Part shown: positions 1-13,165 of the stretch, in pieces
Layout: each line of letters opens with the position of its first letter
Position numbering within the stretch: position 1 is the first letter of the stretch
NCBI RefSeq assembly: GCF_026745355.1
Contig: NC_079207.1
Location: 12,708,338-12,772,337, forward strand
Direction of reading: 5' to 3'
DNA: 64,000 nucleotides
From: Beta vulgaris subsp. vulgaris
Taxonomy: Eukaryota > Streptophyta > Magnoliopsida > Caryophyllales > Amaranthaceae
Translations under genes and position numbers: made by a program
The notes under the pieces: generated by a model
What the model was told of the DNA's origin: nothing
Databases searched by the model: none
Seen by the model: the letters and a program-made list of their open reading frames with translations, nothing else

Positions 1-480
1 AACATCCCGAATTGCATACATTTATGAATCACGATCCTACGCCTTTTATATATTTGTAAATATAATTGTCTAATTTGCTTATAGTTCAAAACAAGTCGTT
101 ATTCACTACCCAATGAGTTTTGTTAGTTTAGTATATTAATTCATTGATATCAGTTTAACCATCTCCCTCTAGTTCGACCCTGCGTACCCTACTACATAGG
201 TAGGAGGCCTGTTAGGATCATTTTTTATACGTTGCAAGAGTCATCGACGAATTTTGCTAATTTATATGTGACGTTGCAGTATAGTTTGTCCAAAGCTTCA
301 GTTTAATTACTTAATAGTCCTACATATGCTTCTCCTCTGCTTAGCTCACTAATCTGTTCACAATTTTACTGGACTCGTGCTTCTTGATATCTTCCTGTTC
401 TATACTATGCTAGATACCTACATCCACCTCTAGTCCTCTACACTCAAAGAAGAATTCCTACCAAGCAGAAAGTAAAAGTT
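1..480. repeat. LTR-like remnant in the CDC48B-like intron at the left edge
   Basis: No exon of the flanking CDC48B-like gene is visible here. Positions about 150-270 hold text of the kind seen near the end of Athila/Tat-type LTRs ('agttcgaccctgcgtaccct' followed by a 'taggtagg' stretch). I read it as a degraded LTR fragment in the intron after the last visible exon. No partner LTR or target duplication is visible, so the family call rests on recollection of similar LTR ends. Confidence 0.3.
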
Positions 481-500
481 CTTTCTTCGAGTATACTGAC

Positions 501-3500
501 CTTCAAATCATTTAATCCCCCGATATCATCCCAAGACACCTTAGGGATTTCAACTGTGACACCTCTTGTTATGCTTGGACCAACTATAGATCTTGCAAGC
601 TTCCAATCATCCATTGTGATGCACCACAAACCATCATTTTCTACAATAACTTTTGATCTCTCCAAAGCAGACATGGCTGCCTCACGACATAAAGCTTCCA
701 AATCAGCCCCCACATATCCATTACATGATGCAGCTACTGCTTGTAAGTCAATACCAGGATCAAGTGGAAGCTTCCTAGTATACAACTGCAAAAACAGAAA
801 CCTGCATAAATAACAGCTTGGTGGTGAAGGTACCATAGCAAGAGGTTTCTACAGAGAGTAAATTGTTTTGTTGATCTAGACAATATGACCATGCAAGTAG
901 AGCTTCTTTATCCAAGCTTACCTTCAGTATTTGAAGGCGCTCATGCTCATTAGGGGTTGTCACCTCAAATTCAGCATCAAAACGTCCTGACCTTCTTAGT
1001 GCTGGATCAATAGCATCAATCCTTCGGATATTAGCAACATAGTATTAGTCACAACATGTAAATAAATTTACTGAAATGCTGAAGTGAGAAAAAAAAAAAA
1101 GGATCAGTGATAAGTGTGTCCATCTTGTTTCAACTCCATCTTGGATTGATAATTAAGATCAAGTTTGTAAAGCAGATCACGAACAACTAACAACAGACCA
1201 GACAATCAACAGAACACAAAGTAAAATAAATTATTAGGCCAACATTTCCATTATCAGCTTCTTATAAGCCTCATTTGTATTTCATATTTTGCCTTTTGCT
1301 CTTATATGAAAACACGTAAGATAAAGCGGTACAAACTACAAATAGAAGCTAGATCCAGCTTCCATCATGAATTAGATATAAATAATTAGGCAACTATATG
1401 ATCAAGAAACAACATCCACACTGAGCATTATCTGTGGCAACATACAGCTTAACGATGCCTCACAGCTTTCAAAAAAACTACACTGAAACCAGAGGTCACA
1501 TGTGACTTGAGCACTTGAGCTTACCAATGACAGAAAAATGAATGATAATTCCCTAGACTTTGCCAGGATACAGAACCAGGACAAGATTGATTAACTCAGG
1601 AACACAGGGGCCCTCAAAATATGACACCGCAAAAGAGCAAACATATAAATATATGGTTGTCTTTATTGCAATCTACTATGTGGAGAGACAGCCAATCATA
1701 TTAGGAAAAATTGATTCTAATAATCCAACCTTTCAGCCGTTCGCTCTAATTAATCTTACCTTTTTTTATTATCCAACCTTTTAGCACTATCTGCTTATTT
1801 TTAACCCTAACGTGTTGAAATAGGTTGGTCACCGGCAGATAGGTTAGTTGGACACTTGTCTTGTTCTAATTTAGTTAATCAATTTTAATTTTAATTAACT
1901 TAACTAAAATAAATAACCACCAAACACCACCCCCAAGGCACCACTGCCAACAACATCACCACCACTGCCAACCACCCCCATTTTACCCCACACCACCACC
2001 ATACAGCAGCGCCATTACAACCACCACCAAACCTCTGCATAGCCTGCCCTGCCACCCAAATTGAATCACCCTTTACCATGACACTGCCCCACCACACCAC
2101 TGCCAACCACCCCATTCCATCAATCTCCGATTTGCATAGGCTGTGGGATGTTAATAATTATAATTTCGCTCCAAAATCCTCAGTAAACTCTTATGCTGAC
2201 GCCCATGTTGTCAGACGAGAAAACATCATCTTCAGCATGTAAGGAAAACAAGAAGCTGCAAACTGAGGACTAATTCCAGGAAAAAGTCTGAGAAACTAAG
2301 CTATTTTATGAAGTCTAAAGATAATTCTTAATTGAATAGTAGAGAGATCCAAGGCATCAAAATAGACAAAAGAAAGTTCACAAACTTACAGTCACATGCT
2401 TGACAAAAAGAACAATAACATCAAAAAGAGGTTGCAGAGACAACAAGCATCAGCCAGATTAACAGTGAAATAATAGTCTCATAGACTAAGCGAGGCATGC
2501 CTTCTAGAATCATAGCCATAGACTATATTGATCTTTCGGAAAAAAAATCATGTTGGAAGCTACAAAACAGCCCACCAGGAGATCAATACAAGAAAGAGAA
2601 GCAAACGATTTCCGACCTGCCAAATTCGAACTAGCAACCTTATGATCATCTGTTTGACCAACTACAGTCCTCAACTAATTTATCTCATCACTTCTCGAAT
2701 CGATTTTCTTCAATTTCGCTTTTCCATAGTTAAATTGAATTCATCATATCAATTCACTCAAATGAGCTCCACACACACAGTTCTCACCACATCGTCTCAG
2801 AAGATGTTGGCGTGAGTGCGGCCGAGATGAGAGGCGTGGGAGGCGGCGGAGGTGGACAGAGATTGGAGGAAGAGGGTGGTGCTGCGAGTTAGGTTTCGAG
2901 TGTGAAGAGGTTGGAGGATTTGAAGCCGGTGGATTTGAGGATTTGGGCGACTGCGGTTTTAGCGAGGGTGTAGGAGAATTGGGAGGAGGGAAGGGTGACT
3001 GATGATGGTTCTGCCACCTTTGGTAAAGGGGGCGTGGGGGTGACTGATGAGCGCGAGAAAGGGAGGTAAGAGAGAGACCCGAGAAGAAAAGAGAAAAATG
3101 GAAAAGAAAAAAACAAAAATATTTAATATTACAAGTTACAACTTCAGCAGGTTACCAGCCTCAAGGTCTAAAATGAGCATATCATGCTAAAAGGTTGGAT
3201 CATTAAAAAATAATCAAAAGGTGGGATTAATTTGAGCGAACGGCCCAAATGTTGGATTATTATAATCAAATTTTTCTTAATTTTATCAGAAAGACAAAAT
3301 AAAAATCTAGACATGCATCCTCCTGCCCTCAAATTCAGCAAGAATAACAATAACAATATAACTAAATTATTCTATAGATAAACTTCACCCAGCAACATAA
3401 GGAAAAGCATTGATCTGAACACCAGTATGGCAATAGATATCAGTTACAAGCATTATGAAGACAGTTGATAGTAATTTCCCAGGAAGATGCTCAAGGTGGA

Positions 3501-5971
3501 GCATAAAAATAAACAGGTTATCATATGGGAAGAAGATTTAAGTACAAAGCAGGATAGTACAGATATCAGAGTAGGGAACAACCTGTTAGTTGATGCTACT
3601 ACCACAAATTGGGGTGCAGTTGATGTGGGCCGATTTGCGTCCATAAGAGTAAAAAGTTGGGAGGCCAATCGAGCATCTTGTTCTCTTCTGCATGTAGCAA
3701 CTTAGGATAATTATCAAGTGCTTGTGCAAAATACCACAACCAGCATCCACATGAAAAGCATGTTTTATGCTATCTTATTATCTTAATCAATATTATATCA
3801 GCATACTTTCATACAAGCACTTTCCTACACATATAAGTCATGAGGCATGAACAGCCTCCTCATGCAACCCTCATAAGTACTCCTTTGCACACAACCAAAA
3901 AATTTGGCCTATCAAAAAAGCTTTTGTTTATCTGCAGAATAAGAGAATACAAATTTATAAATCTATAAACTCGATACTATTCAGGTTTTGGAAAAAAAAA
4001 AAAAATAACACTTGGCCTCACGAATCCAAATAGGTTTTTCAGTTTTCACTTACATATTCCACCTCAATCCTGAAAACCATCAAGCTTCCAGAAACCTTTA
4101 TAAAAGAAAAGAAATAGAGAAAGCAAGTCACCTGGAACTTTATTTTTTTTAATAGAAGTTCACGTCTGCCATTTTTCTACCCCTATTCTATGTCTGTTTT
4201 ACTAGGAGGAGCTTAATTAGAAGACGAAAAATAGATGTAAAAAAGCATTAATAATAGTTAAAGTCCTACATGCTAGATTTGAGTTCATGAAAAGTGCATT
4301 CATCTGTGTCACGTACCTAGAAGCACGACGAGGACAGAGAGCATCGATCTCATCAATAAATATGACAGAAGGCTTGCCTGACATTCCATGAGATGATGCC
4401 TCAGCGAAAGCCTCGCGGAGGACTTTCTCACTCTCTCCAACATGTGCTCTATGAACAGTATGAGGACTGCAGCCAGAACAAGTGCAAGTAAGAACCAACT
4501 AACAGCAAGGAAATGACATATCCACAAGAGAGCACATTTTTACTGTAAAGAATTATGGGGAATAATATTTTTTATGCGAAAAAAAGCTCCAAAGGAAGAT
4601 GGAAAACCTAATAACAGTTAGCTTGGCATCACATTCTCTGACCACTGCACGTACCAAGCTTGTCTGGCAATGCAAATGAAACGCAAAAGTGTTATAAAAA
4701 AACATGAAATAGATCACTCATTTGAATCTTCGGGGGTTTATTTAAAACTACTAGCCTCATTTACTTCTAGCGACTAGCAATAGATTACTTGAGCAAAAAA
4801 ATTTATAAATGCAGCTATATAACATCTCTTATAGTAATATTTTCTCCAACTCTTATTCAAGTACTAATTATCTCAAATCTTATTCAAGTACTAGCATTAT
4901 CTCATGAATCGTACAAATATAATGATAAATCGACATTATACAATTCAGTTCAGTATCTTCATTCTTTGAAATGAAGCAAGGGGATATAATATAGGGTTTC
5001 CCTCGTTCCAAACATAAAGCTACGCTAAGCCCGTAGGACGATCCCCACCACCAAATCATTTGCTCAGGTGACAACACCTTCACAGCTGTGAGTTGCTCAT
5101 GACTTACTCTATAATTACCCCAAAATTACTACTTTCGAGATGGTTTCATGTCTGGAACCTCTAAGTACTAGTTGCAACACATCTTTGTACCCTCGCGGAT
5201 TTTTTGGTGGCTAGTAGGAGATAGAGTAATGTTAATTAATTTGCATATAATATTGTAAAGGAAATCTCATGTCAATGCACATAGTAATAGAACTCCATCC
5301 TCACACGTGAGTATCTTCATAATTTGCCGATGGTAATAGCAATGTACGAAAACGTGCAGTACAATGGACATCATCAAACTAATTCATTACCATTAGTATT
5401 ATTTATTACTGCCTACCAAACAAGCCGTGATTCCCAAGACGAAGCACAAAACAAGAAACACGCAAACAATCAAACAATTTAGATGTGCTCTTTCCATAAC
5501 AATCTTAACTACAACTACTAATACCAAGAATTGTGCACACAATTTTCATAAAATGAGAAATTAGATTGAAACTTACATCATACACCAAATATTCAAATTC
5601 CGGAGAAAAATAACTTAATTAAGGAAGATAATTGCCTCACCTTCCCAGTTCCAGGAGGACCGTAGAGCAACAAACCACGGCGCCACTGAAAAGGTTCAGA
5701 AATTGAGAAACAAAATCGAAAACTGAGAACAAAATCGAAAATTGAAAAAAAAAAAATCGAACATTGAAAAAGAATGAAACTAGAAATTGAAATGAATTTA
5801 AAGAGAGAGAAAGAGAAATACTTTGAGACCGAGATGTTGAGCATGAGAAGAGTAGAGAAGAGGAAAAGCGATGAGTTCTCTGAGAGCTTCAAGTGCTTCG
5901 GAATTTCCAGCAATGGCTTCTTCTGCTCTCCATTTCTTACTACAACTATTTGATTCTTCGCTATTCTCCAT
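501..5971 (-). CDS. CDC48B: CDC48 homolog B-like AAA-ATPase, N-terminal half (7 exons, partial)
   Basis: This is a type II AAA-ATPase of the CDC48/p97 family, closest to the plant CDC48B branch, presumably an ATP-driven unfoldase/chaperone. Exons on the - strand: 5822-5971, 5641-5685, 4608-4663, 4317-4466, 3583-3687, 922-1021 and 501-785. All junctions are GT-AG and the phases join without a break, giving 297 codons. The ATG at 5969-5971 begins MENSEESNS. Walker A (GPPGTGK, then T from the next exon) ends exon 2. Exon 4 has the AHVGESEK pore region and Walker B IFIDEID. Exon 5 has VVVASTN (sensor 1 region) and exon 6 the arginine-finger region [11 protein letters not shown]. Exon 7 gives the helical lid ([15 protein letters not shown]) and the start of the second ATPase domain ([13 protein letters not shown]). 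The second domain lies off the left edge, or has been lost; 480 bp of intron are visible beyond exon 7. Introns are long, one holding a transposon. No frame lesion was seen. Confidence 0.93.
2560..2680 (-). repeat. tRNA-related SINE-like fragment
   Basis: On the - strand there is an A-box-like 'tagttggtcaaaca' and, about 30 bases later, a B-box-like 'gctagttcgaatttgg'. This spacing is typical of the tRNA-derived head of plant SINEs. No poly(A) tail or flanking direct repeat was identified, so it may be only the head of a SINE or a chance match. Confidence 0.3.
2790..3116 (-). pseudogene. captured TAF8-like histone-fold fragment, frameshifted
   Basis: From about 3000 downwards the - strand encodes [20 protein letters not shown] followed by SSNLFTLET and a stop. 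Moving one base into the next frame recovers the expected continuation ([14 protein letters not shown], then GRTHANIF). This pattern, AVAQI...GF...LE.L......YLQ.L...A..A...GR....IF, is the bromodomain-associated histone fold of plant TFIID subunit 8 and related proteins. A stop codon also follows the IF near 2812. I infer a gene fragment carried inside the surrounding TIR element, broken by a one-base deletion near 2886-2890 and by that stop. It is not expected to make a functional histone fold. Confidence 0.6.
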
Positions 5972-7500
5972 TTTTCGAACTGCGCAGTTTTGGCGTCGGG
6001 TTTAAACTTTTAAGGAGAACCGGAGAAGGTTTTCAAGAGGTTTTTGTCCTAATGATGATAAGTTGATAACACATAAGAATGGGCATGGGCTTGAAAGTGG
6101 GGGGCAAAGATGCGAGTGGAGCTCAAGTTTGACTAAAGTCGACTCGAACTCGAAAACTCATACCCAAACTCAACTCGACTCAAAAACTCGCGAATTTCAA
6201 ATATTCAAGCTCGAACTCGAACTCGGAACCTAAACTCGAACTCGAACTCGTTTCAAGCTCGAACTCGAATTTAGTTAAAGATCAAACTCGAAATTTGTTC
6301 CCGCTCGAATTCAGTTCCAACTTCCAGCTACCTATATGCATTCTTTGAAGATTTTGTGTGAACAAGAAATACCAACTCAAAATATATCCCTAAAAGTACT
6401 TAACCATACATCAAACGTCAACATGAAAAGTTTTTTCCGAATCAATCCCGACCAAACAACTAATACAAATTCATTATCATCATATCACTACAAATCCACA
6501 ACAACTAATACAATTTACACATCTCTAGAATATAAATGCAACCTATTTAGCAAATATTTAAGTTAACCCAAACTGAACTTACAACTAAACCTAACAAACT
6601 GAACATATAAACTGAACTTGCAATCTAAACTTATAAACTGAACTTGCAAACTAAATTTATAAAATGAACTTGCAAACTGAACTTAACAAACTTAACCGAG
6701 GATGATCACAAATGCTGAAGGCCATCTAGAATACATGAGTATCACACCAGCATTAGCAATAATAACAGGCAGCTGTCCCAGTCCACCTATACCTTCTGAA
6801 TACACACTTGCATCTATAAAAACCAAACTAAAATCGCAAACTGAACTCACAAACTAAAATCGCAAATTGAACTTAGAAACTAAAATCGCAAACTGAGCTA
6901 AGAAACTGAACTTAAGAACTGAACTTAGAAACTGAACTTAAGAACTGAACTACTGTAATTAGCTTCTAACATTCTAATTCCACAACATCCCTTATTGAAT
7001 TCCATAATTCACAATATCCAAAACAACGACACAAAAAGATCATTGAAGCTAGCGTCGAGTTACCTTAGAATGAGCGGCACCGAAGTGAGGTGGTGGTGTG
7101 GCGAAGGATATCAGTGTCGCTTGGAGTAGCGTCGTTGTCGTGGTGTGCGGGATCGTGGTGGGCTGAAGCTAGCGTCACCTGAACTTCCTCCTTCAGCGTG
7201 GAGATGAATGTCGATGGAGATTGGAGAGAGAAGGGAGGCGTGCAGCGTGCGAGAAGGAGGTGCAGCGTGCGAGGGCTAACCGGCTGATTTTGTGTCTGTT
7301 TTTACTCTTTCACTCTTTCTTTACAATGGACAGTTAAGATTAGATCATTGAGTTTCTTTAAATCTCATCCTTTGATATAATTCTATTTTTATAGGAGAAA
7401 TTCTTCACTTTACCTTTTGGTTATTTTATATAAAAAAAATTTATGTTTTTTTAACGTACAAGTATTTTTATAGGAAAAAAGTTAAAATTTCTTTAAAACA
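5972..7500. repeat. intergenic, repeat-rich; no gene seen
   Basis: Upstream of the CDC48B-like start. From about 6075 to 6310 there is a run of short 'ctcgaactcg' repeats beginning near 'gggcatgggc', which resembles subterminal repeats of a hAT-type element, but only one end is recognisable. From about 6560 to 6960 short imperfect units built on 'aaactgaactta' recur. 7080-7290 is GC-richer and has a repeated 'gtgcagcgtgcgag'. No open frame with recognisable content was found on either strand. Confidence 0.45.
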
Positions 7501-7569
7501 TACTCATAATTCTTGGGATTCTCATGTTTACAGTTTTGATGCATCATATCAAATCCTCCCAAATTTTAC

Positions 7570-8249
7570 ATGAGTCATGAATTACCTCATATGTTTTGTG
7601 AACCCCATGTATATGCTAGTAATTTTAGAGCAATTTTTTTTTATTTTCCTCAATATGAGAATGAATTGTTTTGGAAATACTATCATAGACTTGGCTATTT
7701 TGTTGGTCCTAACCATGGAATTAAAAGTTGGGATATGTGCCTAGTAATTTATGAGGGTTTAAATGAAGAAACTAGGGTGATGTTTGATTCTATGCCTAAT
7801 AGGAAATTTCTAGCCAAATTAAATCACCAGATTATTGTTGGATTTAATTGAGTGGTTGGCTAAGAATAACTATGAATGAGATATGTCTTTATCTGCTAGA
7901 CCAACCCCACAACCCTATAGTTGTATTACACACCTTCTTACTCTTCGGATTGTCACTCTACTTCTCATGCATTTTCTTTATTTTATGTGATATTAGTGAA
8001 TGATTTTAATCTCTCAGCCCAATATGAATTTTATTATTACACTTAAAATTTTCATCCCCAACCGTATATTTATGATGATGATGATACGGGTTGTATAGAG
8101 AATGAGAGTTATGAGGATGATGATCAAATTATAGAAGAGATCAATGTGATGGATATTTTAAAGGAGGAAGAAATCTTGGTTGAAAAACCTTCCTTGGAGA
8201 AGTATATAGATGAGAGTGATATGATTCATGAGTCTTTGTCAGTTCTACC
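7570..8249 (+). pseudogene. retrotransposon gag-like fragment
   Basis: The first frame (7570-7854) contains YYHRLGYFVGPNHGIKSWD and YEGLNEETRVMFDSM. This resembles the conserved gag region of plant Ty3/gypsy elements, where a 'YEGL..E.R...DS' block is common. After the stop at about 7851 the coding sense resumes in another frame near 8080-8249 as an acidic stretch (IEEINVMDILKEEE), then runs straight into the hAT element at 8250. The continuation appears after the hAT copy at 13178. It is a broken structural polyprotein remnant, not a host gene. Confidence 0.5.
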
Positions 8250-8261
8250 TAGAGGTGGCCA

Positions 8262-8560
8262 ATGCGCGGGCTCAACCAGGCACAGCCCTGGACCGGACCG
8301 GTCATGGGACCGCACGGACCGGACCGCCGAGGGAACGGGCATGAACCGGCCCAGGACCGGATAGAGGATAGGGTTGGCGTGGGTCCATAGTTGGGGGGAG
8401 TGGACCGGACCCGACTGCCCTGAACCGGGACCGTAAACCGGCGTGAGACCGAGGGTTAAACCGCCCATGAAACCGGCCCTGACCCTGAACCTGCACATCA
8501 AACCGTTAAAAAACCGGCCCTGAACCTGACCGTGACAAAAACCGCCCCAAAAACCGGCCC
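8262..8560. repeat. left subterminal GACCGG/AACCGG repeats of the hAT element
   Basis: Dense copies of 'gaccgg', 'aaccgg' and 'accggccc' fill this GC-rich stretch, unlike the AT-rich surroundings. The same hexamers recur near the other end of the element. hAT transposases such as Ac bind short motifs clustered near the ends, so I infer transposase-binding sites. Confidence 0.6.
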
Positions 8561-9505
8561 AAAACCGCAATCCCCCTTCTTGCACCGGCGGTCCGACAAA
8601 CAAGAACTTGGGAACCGCGCTTCTCCTACCGACGGTCCGGCGACAACATCTCCCTCCCTCCCTGCGATTCTCCCTCCGGCGGTCCGGCCGTACCCTACAT
8701 GGCCCCTATCCCCCTTCGAAAATAATTGAGGTTGTTTTTGAAATTATGAAGATTGAAAATCAGAATTGTGAATTGTGATAAGATAATGATGAGTGGTGTA
8801 CAAAGTGGAAAGGATAGGATAAGATTAAAAGGGAGAAGAAAGAAGAAATGGGTGGAAAATGAAAAGCCTGCAAGTTGCATCCACCATTTTTAATTTCACC
8901 AGGCACCAACATACTGTTAGTAATAATATCAAAAGAGAGAAGGAGAAAATATAGCCGTATATTGTGTTATATGTGGGCCACGTTGGCAATTTTTTTTTTT
9001 TAAAAAAAAATGAAAGATAATTCATTTGTTACTGTTACTCCCAACATACTGAATGAATTTGCAGGATCATGATGTAATTGCAAGCTTTTGCAATGTAGCT
9101 TTACTATTCATTTGCAGACTGATGAATTATCATCCGCTCACCTCAATTAAGCAAGTATCTCCCAACTCCCAACATACTTCACTTCATGATTTTCCCACCT
9201 CAATAGAATTTCAAAATTAAAATTTCCCCCCCAAATTATTCCTATAAATACCGCATTTTACCAGTTTCATTCTTCACATCTCACATCTCAGCATCTCAAT
9301 TTCATACTCTTAAGTCTTAAACATCCTTCTGTTTCTATTTCTTTGAGTACTACTTAAACATCCTATTCTCCATCTTTATTTATAGCAAAAAAAAAAAAAA
9401 AAAAAAAACTTATTTCGCTTTCTGTTGTCTACTTAGCTAAGTTTTAGTTCCTTAAGCTATTGTTTTACTACATTACTTTAATACTTTAGTTTCTATCTCC
9501 AAAAA

Positions 9506-12234
9506 ATGTCTAAATTTTTACAAAAAAATAACTGGAAGAGGTAAGAGCGGTGGTTCAACTAGCCGAAGGGGTGGTTCTTCTAATTCACCGTCCATCGACA
9601 ATAGCGATTTCATCGAAGATTTAGAACATGAGTCGTTACATGATAATGAAGCATTTGTGCAGCCACCAAACCGACAACCATCTGCTTCAAACATGCAACA
9701 ACCGGGTTAGTGTTCAATAATTAATCATGATTATGTTACATAAAAATGAATCAATAACCATTATGTAAAAAAAAGTATGACTTAGTAGTTAATGGTAGCG
9801 GTGTTATTCAATAATGATTAAGATAATTATTATTGATTATGTTACATAAAAATGATTTAAGCAATAACAATTATGTAAATCAAATAACACTTAGCTAGTT
9901 AATCGTGATTATGTTAATCTTAAATAATTAAGATACTTAATCATGATTATTTAAAAATAATAATATTTTAGCAATAATAATTATGTATAATAAGTACATA
10001 AATAAACTATCACTTAGCTAGTTAATTGTGATTATTAATGATTTAAAATTAAGATAGTTAATCGTGATTTTGTTTAATTAATAATGTTTTTGCAATAATA
10101 AGTATTCATAATAAGAACGTAAATGAACTACCACTTAGCTAATTAATTTTGTATTATGTTAATCGACAATGAGTAAATATATGTTAACTTAAATATCGTA
10201 GATGAAGCCGGTGAAACCGGCGTGGGCAACGACGACGAAGGAGCTGGTGGCTCACAACCTCAAGGTACCAAAAAGGTGTTATGGGTGTGGCCATTCTTTG
10301 AAAAACTTGCAACCAACGAACCCAGACAATGGAAGTGCATTTGCCAACTTTGCAAGAATGCAGGCGTCAACCCACCACCGACTTACAACTAGAGGAACGG
10401 TGGTGGAATGGGGACCTTAGGTCGTCATTTGACCAACAAACATGGCCTTACGACAGAGAATGTTAGCAGTGACGGGGACCGAAACACGCAGACACAACTC
10501 CACGGGTTTGCTGGTGAGATCTCCGGCGCAGGTATGCCTTTCTCCTACAATAGAGATCGTACGATTGATGAATTTGCTAAATATGTTATCACTGTTGAAT
10601 TGTCGTTCAACCATGGAGAAAGTGATGCATATGAATATTTCAATAGAACTGCTTTGCAACCAGCATTTAGGAAAGTCCCTAGGAACACACTTAAGCGTCG
10701 CACACAAACTGCATTTCATCTCTATAGAAGTCATACGATGGAGATGTTCCGTACCTTCAACGGTCGCATTAGCCTTACAACGGACACATGGACCTCGTGT
10801 TTTGGTGAACCTTTTATGTGTGTTACTGCCCATTGGATCGATGATGAGTGGTTTTTGCAGAAACGTATCATTGCTTTTGAGCTTATGGAAGAGAGTCATA
10901 GTGGGTACAACATAAAAGCCCGTTTAATGGAGTGTTGTAAGAAATACCATTTACTTGATAAAGTGTTTTCATTATCTATGGATAATGCAACGGCCAACAC
11001 TAAGGCCATTGATTTCTTGAAGCAGGAAAGTACGTTTAAGCTTATATTAGATGGTCAATTCTTACATGTTAAATGTTGTGCTCATATACTCAACTTGTTT
11101 GTTCAAGAAGGTATAGCTTGTTTACAACCTTTATTAGATCCCATTAGAAATATCGTTAGGGTCTTAAGAAAAAGCCAGGTTAAGAGAAGGTACATGGCAT
11201 GCATTGTGTAAAGAATTCGGCTTGCCGAAGAAGGTCTGGTCTCTTGATACTCCAACTCGATGGAACTCTACTTATAAGCTGCTGAATGATGCAATCAGGT
11301 ATCGTGATGTTATGACTCCTTTATATAATGAAGTTGTTTCGAAAGAAGATATGTTGATTACTGATTATCATTGGACAGTTGCAATGCTTATTCAGGATGT
11401 TCTTAAATCTTTTCACAATGCAACTAACACATTTTCTTTGGTTTATGAACCCAACATTCATTTGGTAATTGTAGAATGCATTAAGGTGGTACATGCCATC
11501 AATGAGAAATTGGATGTGAGTGAAATCAAAGTTGTGCTTGATAGCATGAAGGTAAAGTGGTTTGCATATTTTAGTGAATTTCCGTACATTTATGGTGTTG
11601 CCTGTATACTTGATTCGGCGCTTAAACTTGATGGCCTATCAAACTTGTTAAATTTCTATTATCAATGTTTAGGTGTTTCTTACGATGTTGGCAGTTATGT
11701 TTTGAAGTATAGACATCTTTTGGAGGAACTTCATGATCATTATGTCTCGATTTATGACCCCGATTTCGTTCCGACTCCGGACATACAAATACTGTTCGCT
11801 TTGATTCTTTAATTAATAACATATTGAAGAAACAAAAAACTAGTGTTTTTGGATCCGCTTGCGCAGGGGTGGACGATTATTTGTCCTATCAATTTGAAAC
11901 AGGTTCAGATTTCCACATTCTTAAATGGTGGAAACTTAAGGAAAATCAATTCCCCATTTTGGCTAGAATTGCAAGCGACGTACTTGCAATTCCAGCATCA
12001 ACTATTGCTTCGGAATCAACATTTAGTGCAGGTAGAGTGCTGGATGAAAAAAGGTCTCGTCTATCTCCACAAAGCATCGAGATATGCGTTTGCAAAAAAG
12101 ATTGGGATCAAGCCGAAAAAAGAACGCAAGGATTAAGGGAAGATGAAGCAGAAGAAGATGATCCTTGGATGCTAATGGAGATTGAATCATCTAGCTCATC
12201 CAATGCAGGGGAACATACAGATGGAGGACAATAG
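9506..12234 (+). pseudogene. hAT transposase, degraded
   Basis: The gene encodes a hAT transposase, a DNA-cleaving enzyme that would act on the TIRs of this element. Exon 1 is 9506-9705; an intron with GT at 9706 and AG at 10200-10201 follows; exon 2 runs to 12234. Exon 2 opens with an acidic linker and then a BED zinc finger: WPFFEKL, CxxC at WKCICQLC, and HLTNKH. The core region 10408-11211 includes LTTDTWTS and MDNATANT. The C-terminal hATC dimerisation block is ILARIASDVLAIPASTIASE. Lesions: an extra A in the A-run at 9522-9528 shifts exon 1; TAG at 10390-10392 lies inside the BED finger; a frameshift near 11190-11205; another near 11775-11800. Some could be assembly errors in a long-read genome, but four together make an active protein unlikely. 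Confidence 0.85.
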
Positions 12235-12884
12235 TCAACTGTCAACCAAGACTTCAAATAAAATAAGGTATGTAGAGAACTACGTGGGCTTTGATTCCTT
12301 CGGGATACGTAGGCAGCTTACTCCTTGAAAATTTCAATACAATTGCCAAATTATATTGTAATTCCTTAAAAATTTCAATATAATTGCCAAATTATATTGT
12401 AATCTTCAAATGTAAGTCCAAGCTCCCCCTCCCATCAAGGGGGGGGGGGGGTTTATTAATTTGATTATAAGAATTACATAGAAAATTTTATTGTTCTTGT
12501 AAATCATATATATTGTAAATTATTATTGGTGTAACCATTTAAATTCTTATTGTAAATGTTTTTATTAATTTGATTATAAGTATTACATACAAAATTTTTT
12601 TGTTCTTCTAAATCATATATATTGTAAATTCTTATTTGTGTAACCATTTATATTCTTATTGTAAATTCTTATTGTAAATAAATTAGATACCATAAATCCT
12701 TAATGTACTGAAATTATCATATTTGTAAATTCTTATTTATTGCATATTTATATTTCGATATTGTAAGTTCTTATTATAAAGTAAATATTTAAACGTATAT
12801 GTGTCTTATAATTCGTGGGGATCCATATGTGTCTCCCCGTTTAATGGCTTGTGGGCCGTTGTTAATGACTTGGGGTCATGAACT

Positions 12885-13165
12885 AAACCCGAACCCTACC
12901 CTGAACTGGCCCGCCCTGAACCGCTCTTCCGACCCTGAACCAACCCGCCGTGAACCGTTCTTCCGGCCCTAAACCGGCCCACCTTGAACCGGGTCCAGCC
13001 AGTGGCGAACCGGTGTGTCAACGGTCCCGGTTCCCCTCATCCCAACCCTGACCCTGGACTGGCCCGGCCCGGTACCCTACACGGTCCAGTTCAGGTTTGC
13101 GTCACCTTGGCCCGGCCCGACTGGCAACCCGGCCCTGAACCGACCCAGCCCGGACCATGGCCACG
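12885..13165. repeat. right subterminal repeats of the hAT element
   Basis: GC-rich run of 'ctgaaccgg', 'aaccggccc' and 'cccggccc' units matching those of the left end. Between the transposase stop and this block (12240-12880) the sequence is AT-rich and non-coding, with a G homopolymer at about 12441-12450 and near-duplicate stretches built on 'tatattgtaaattctta'. Confidence 0.6.

Larger units (their letters stand above)
1700..3285. mobile_element. TIR element (MULE-like) in the fifth intron of the CDC48B-like gene
   Basis: Left arm at about 1705-1790 and right arm at about 3185-3285 are imperfect inverted repeats of about 80-100 bp. Shared blocks in the same order are 'aataatccaac', 'gccgttcgct', 'aattaat' and 'atccaaccttttagca'. 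Long TIRs plus captured gene sequence suggest a Mutator-like (Pack-MULE) element. I could not find a convincing 9-bp target duplication, so the exact ends and superfamily stay open. The interior has a CCA-rich stretch at 1918-2110, a tRNA/SINE-like stretch near 2565-2680 and a TAF8-like fragment at 2790-3060. It has no transposase and is therefore non-autonomous. Confidence 0.6.

Noticed and set aside
10417..10899. 160-codon frame antisense to the hAT transposase
   Set aside because: Complementary shadow of the transposase frame with no family features.
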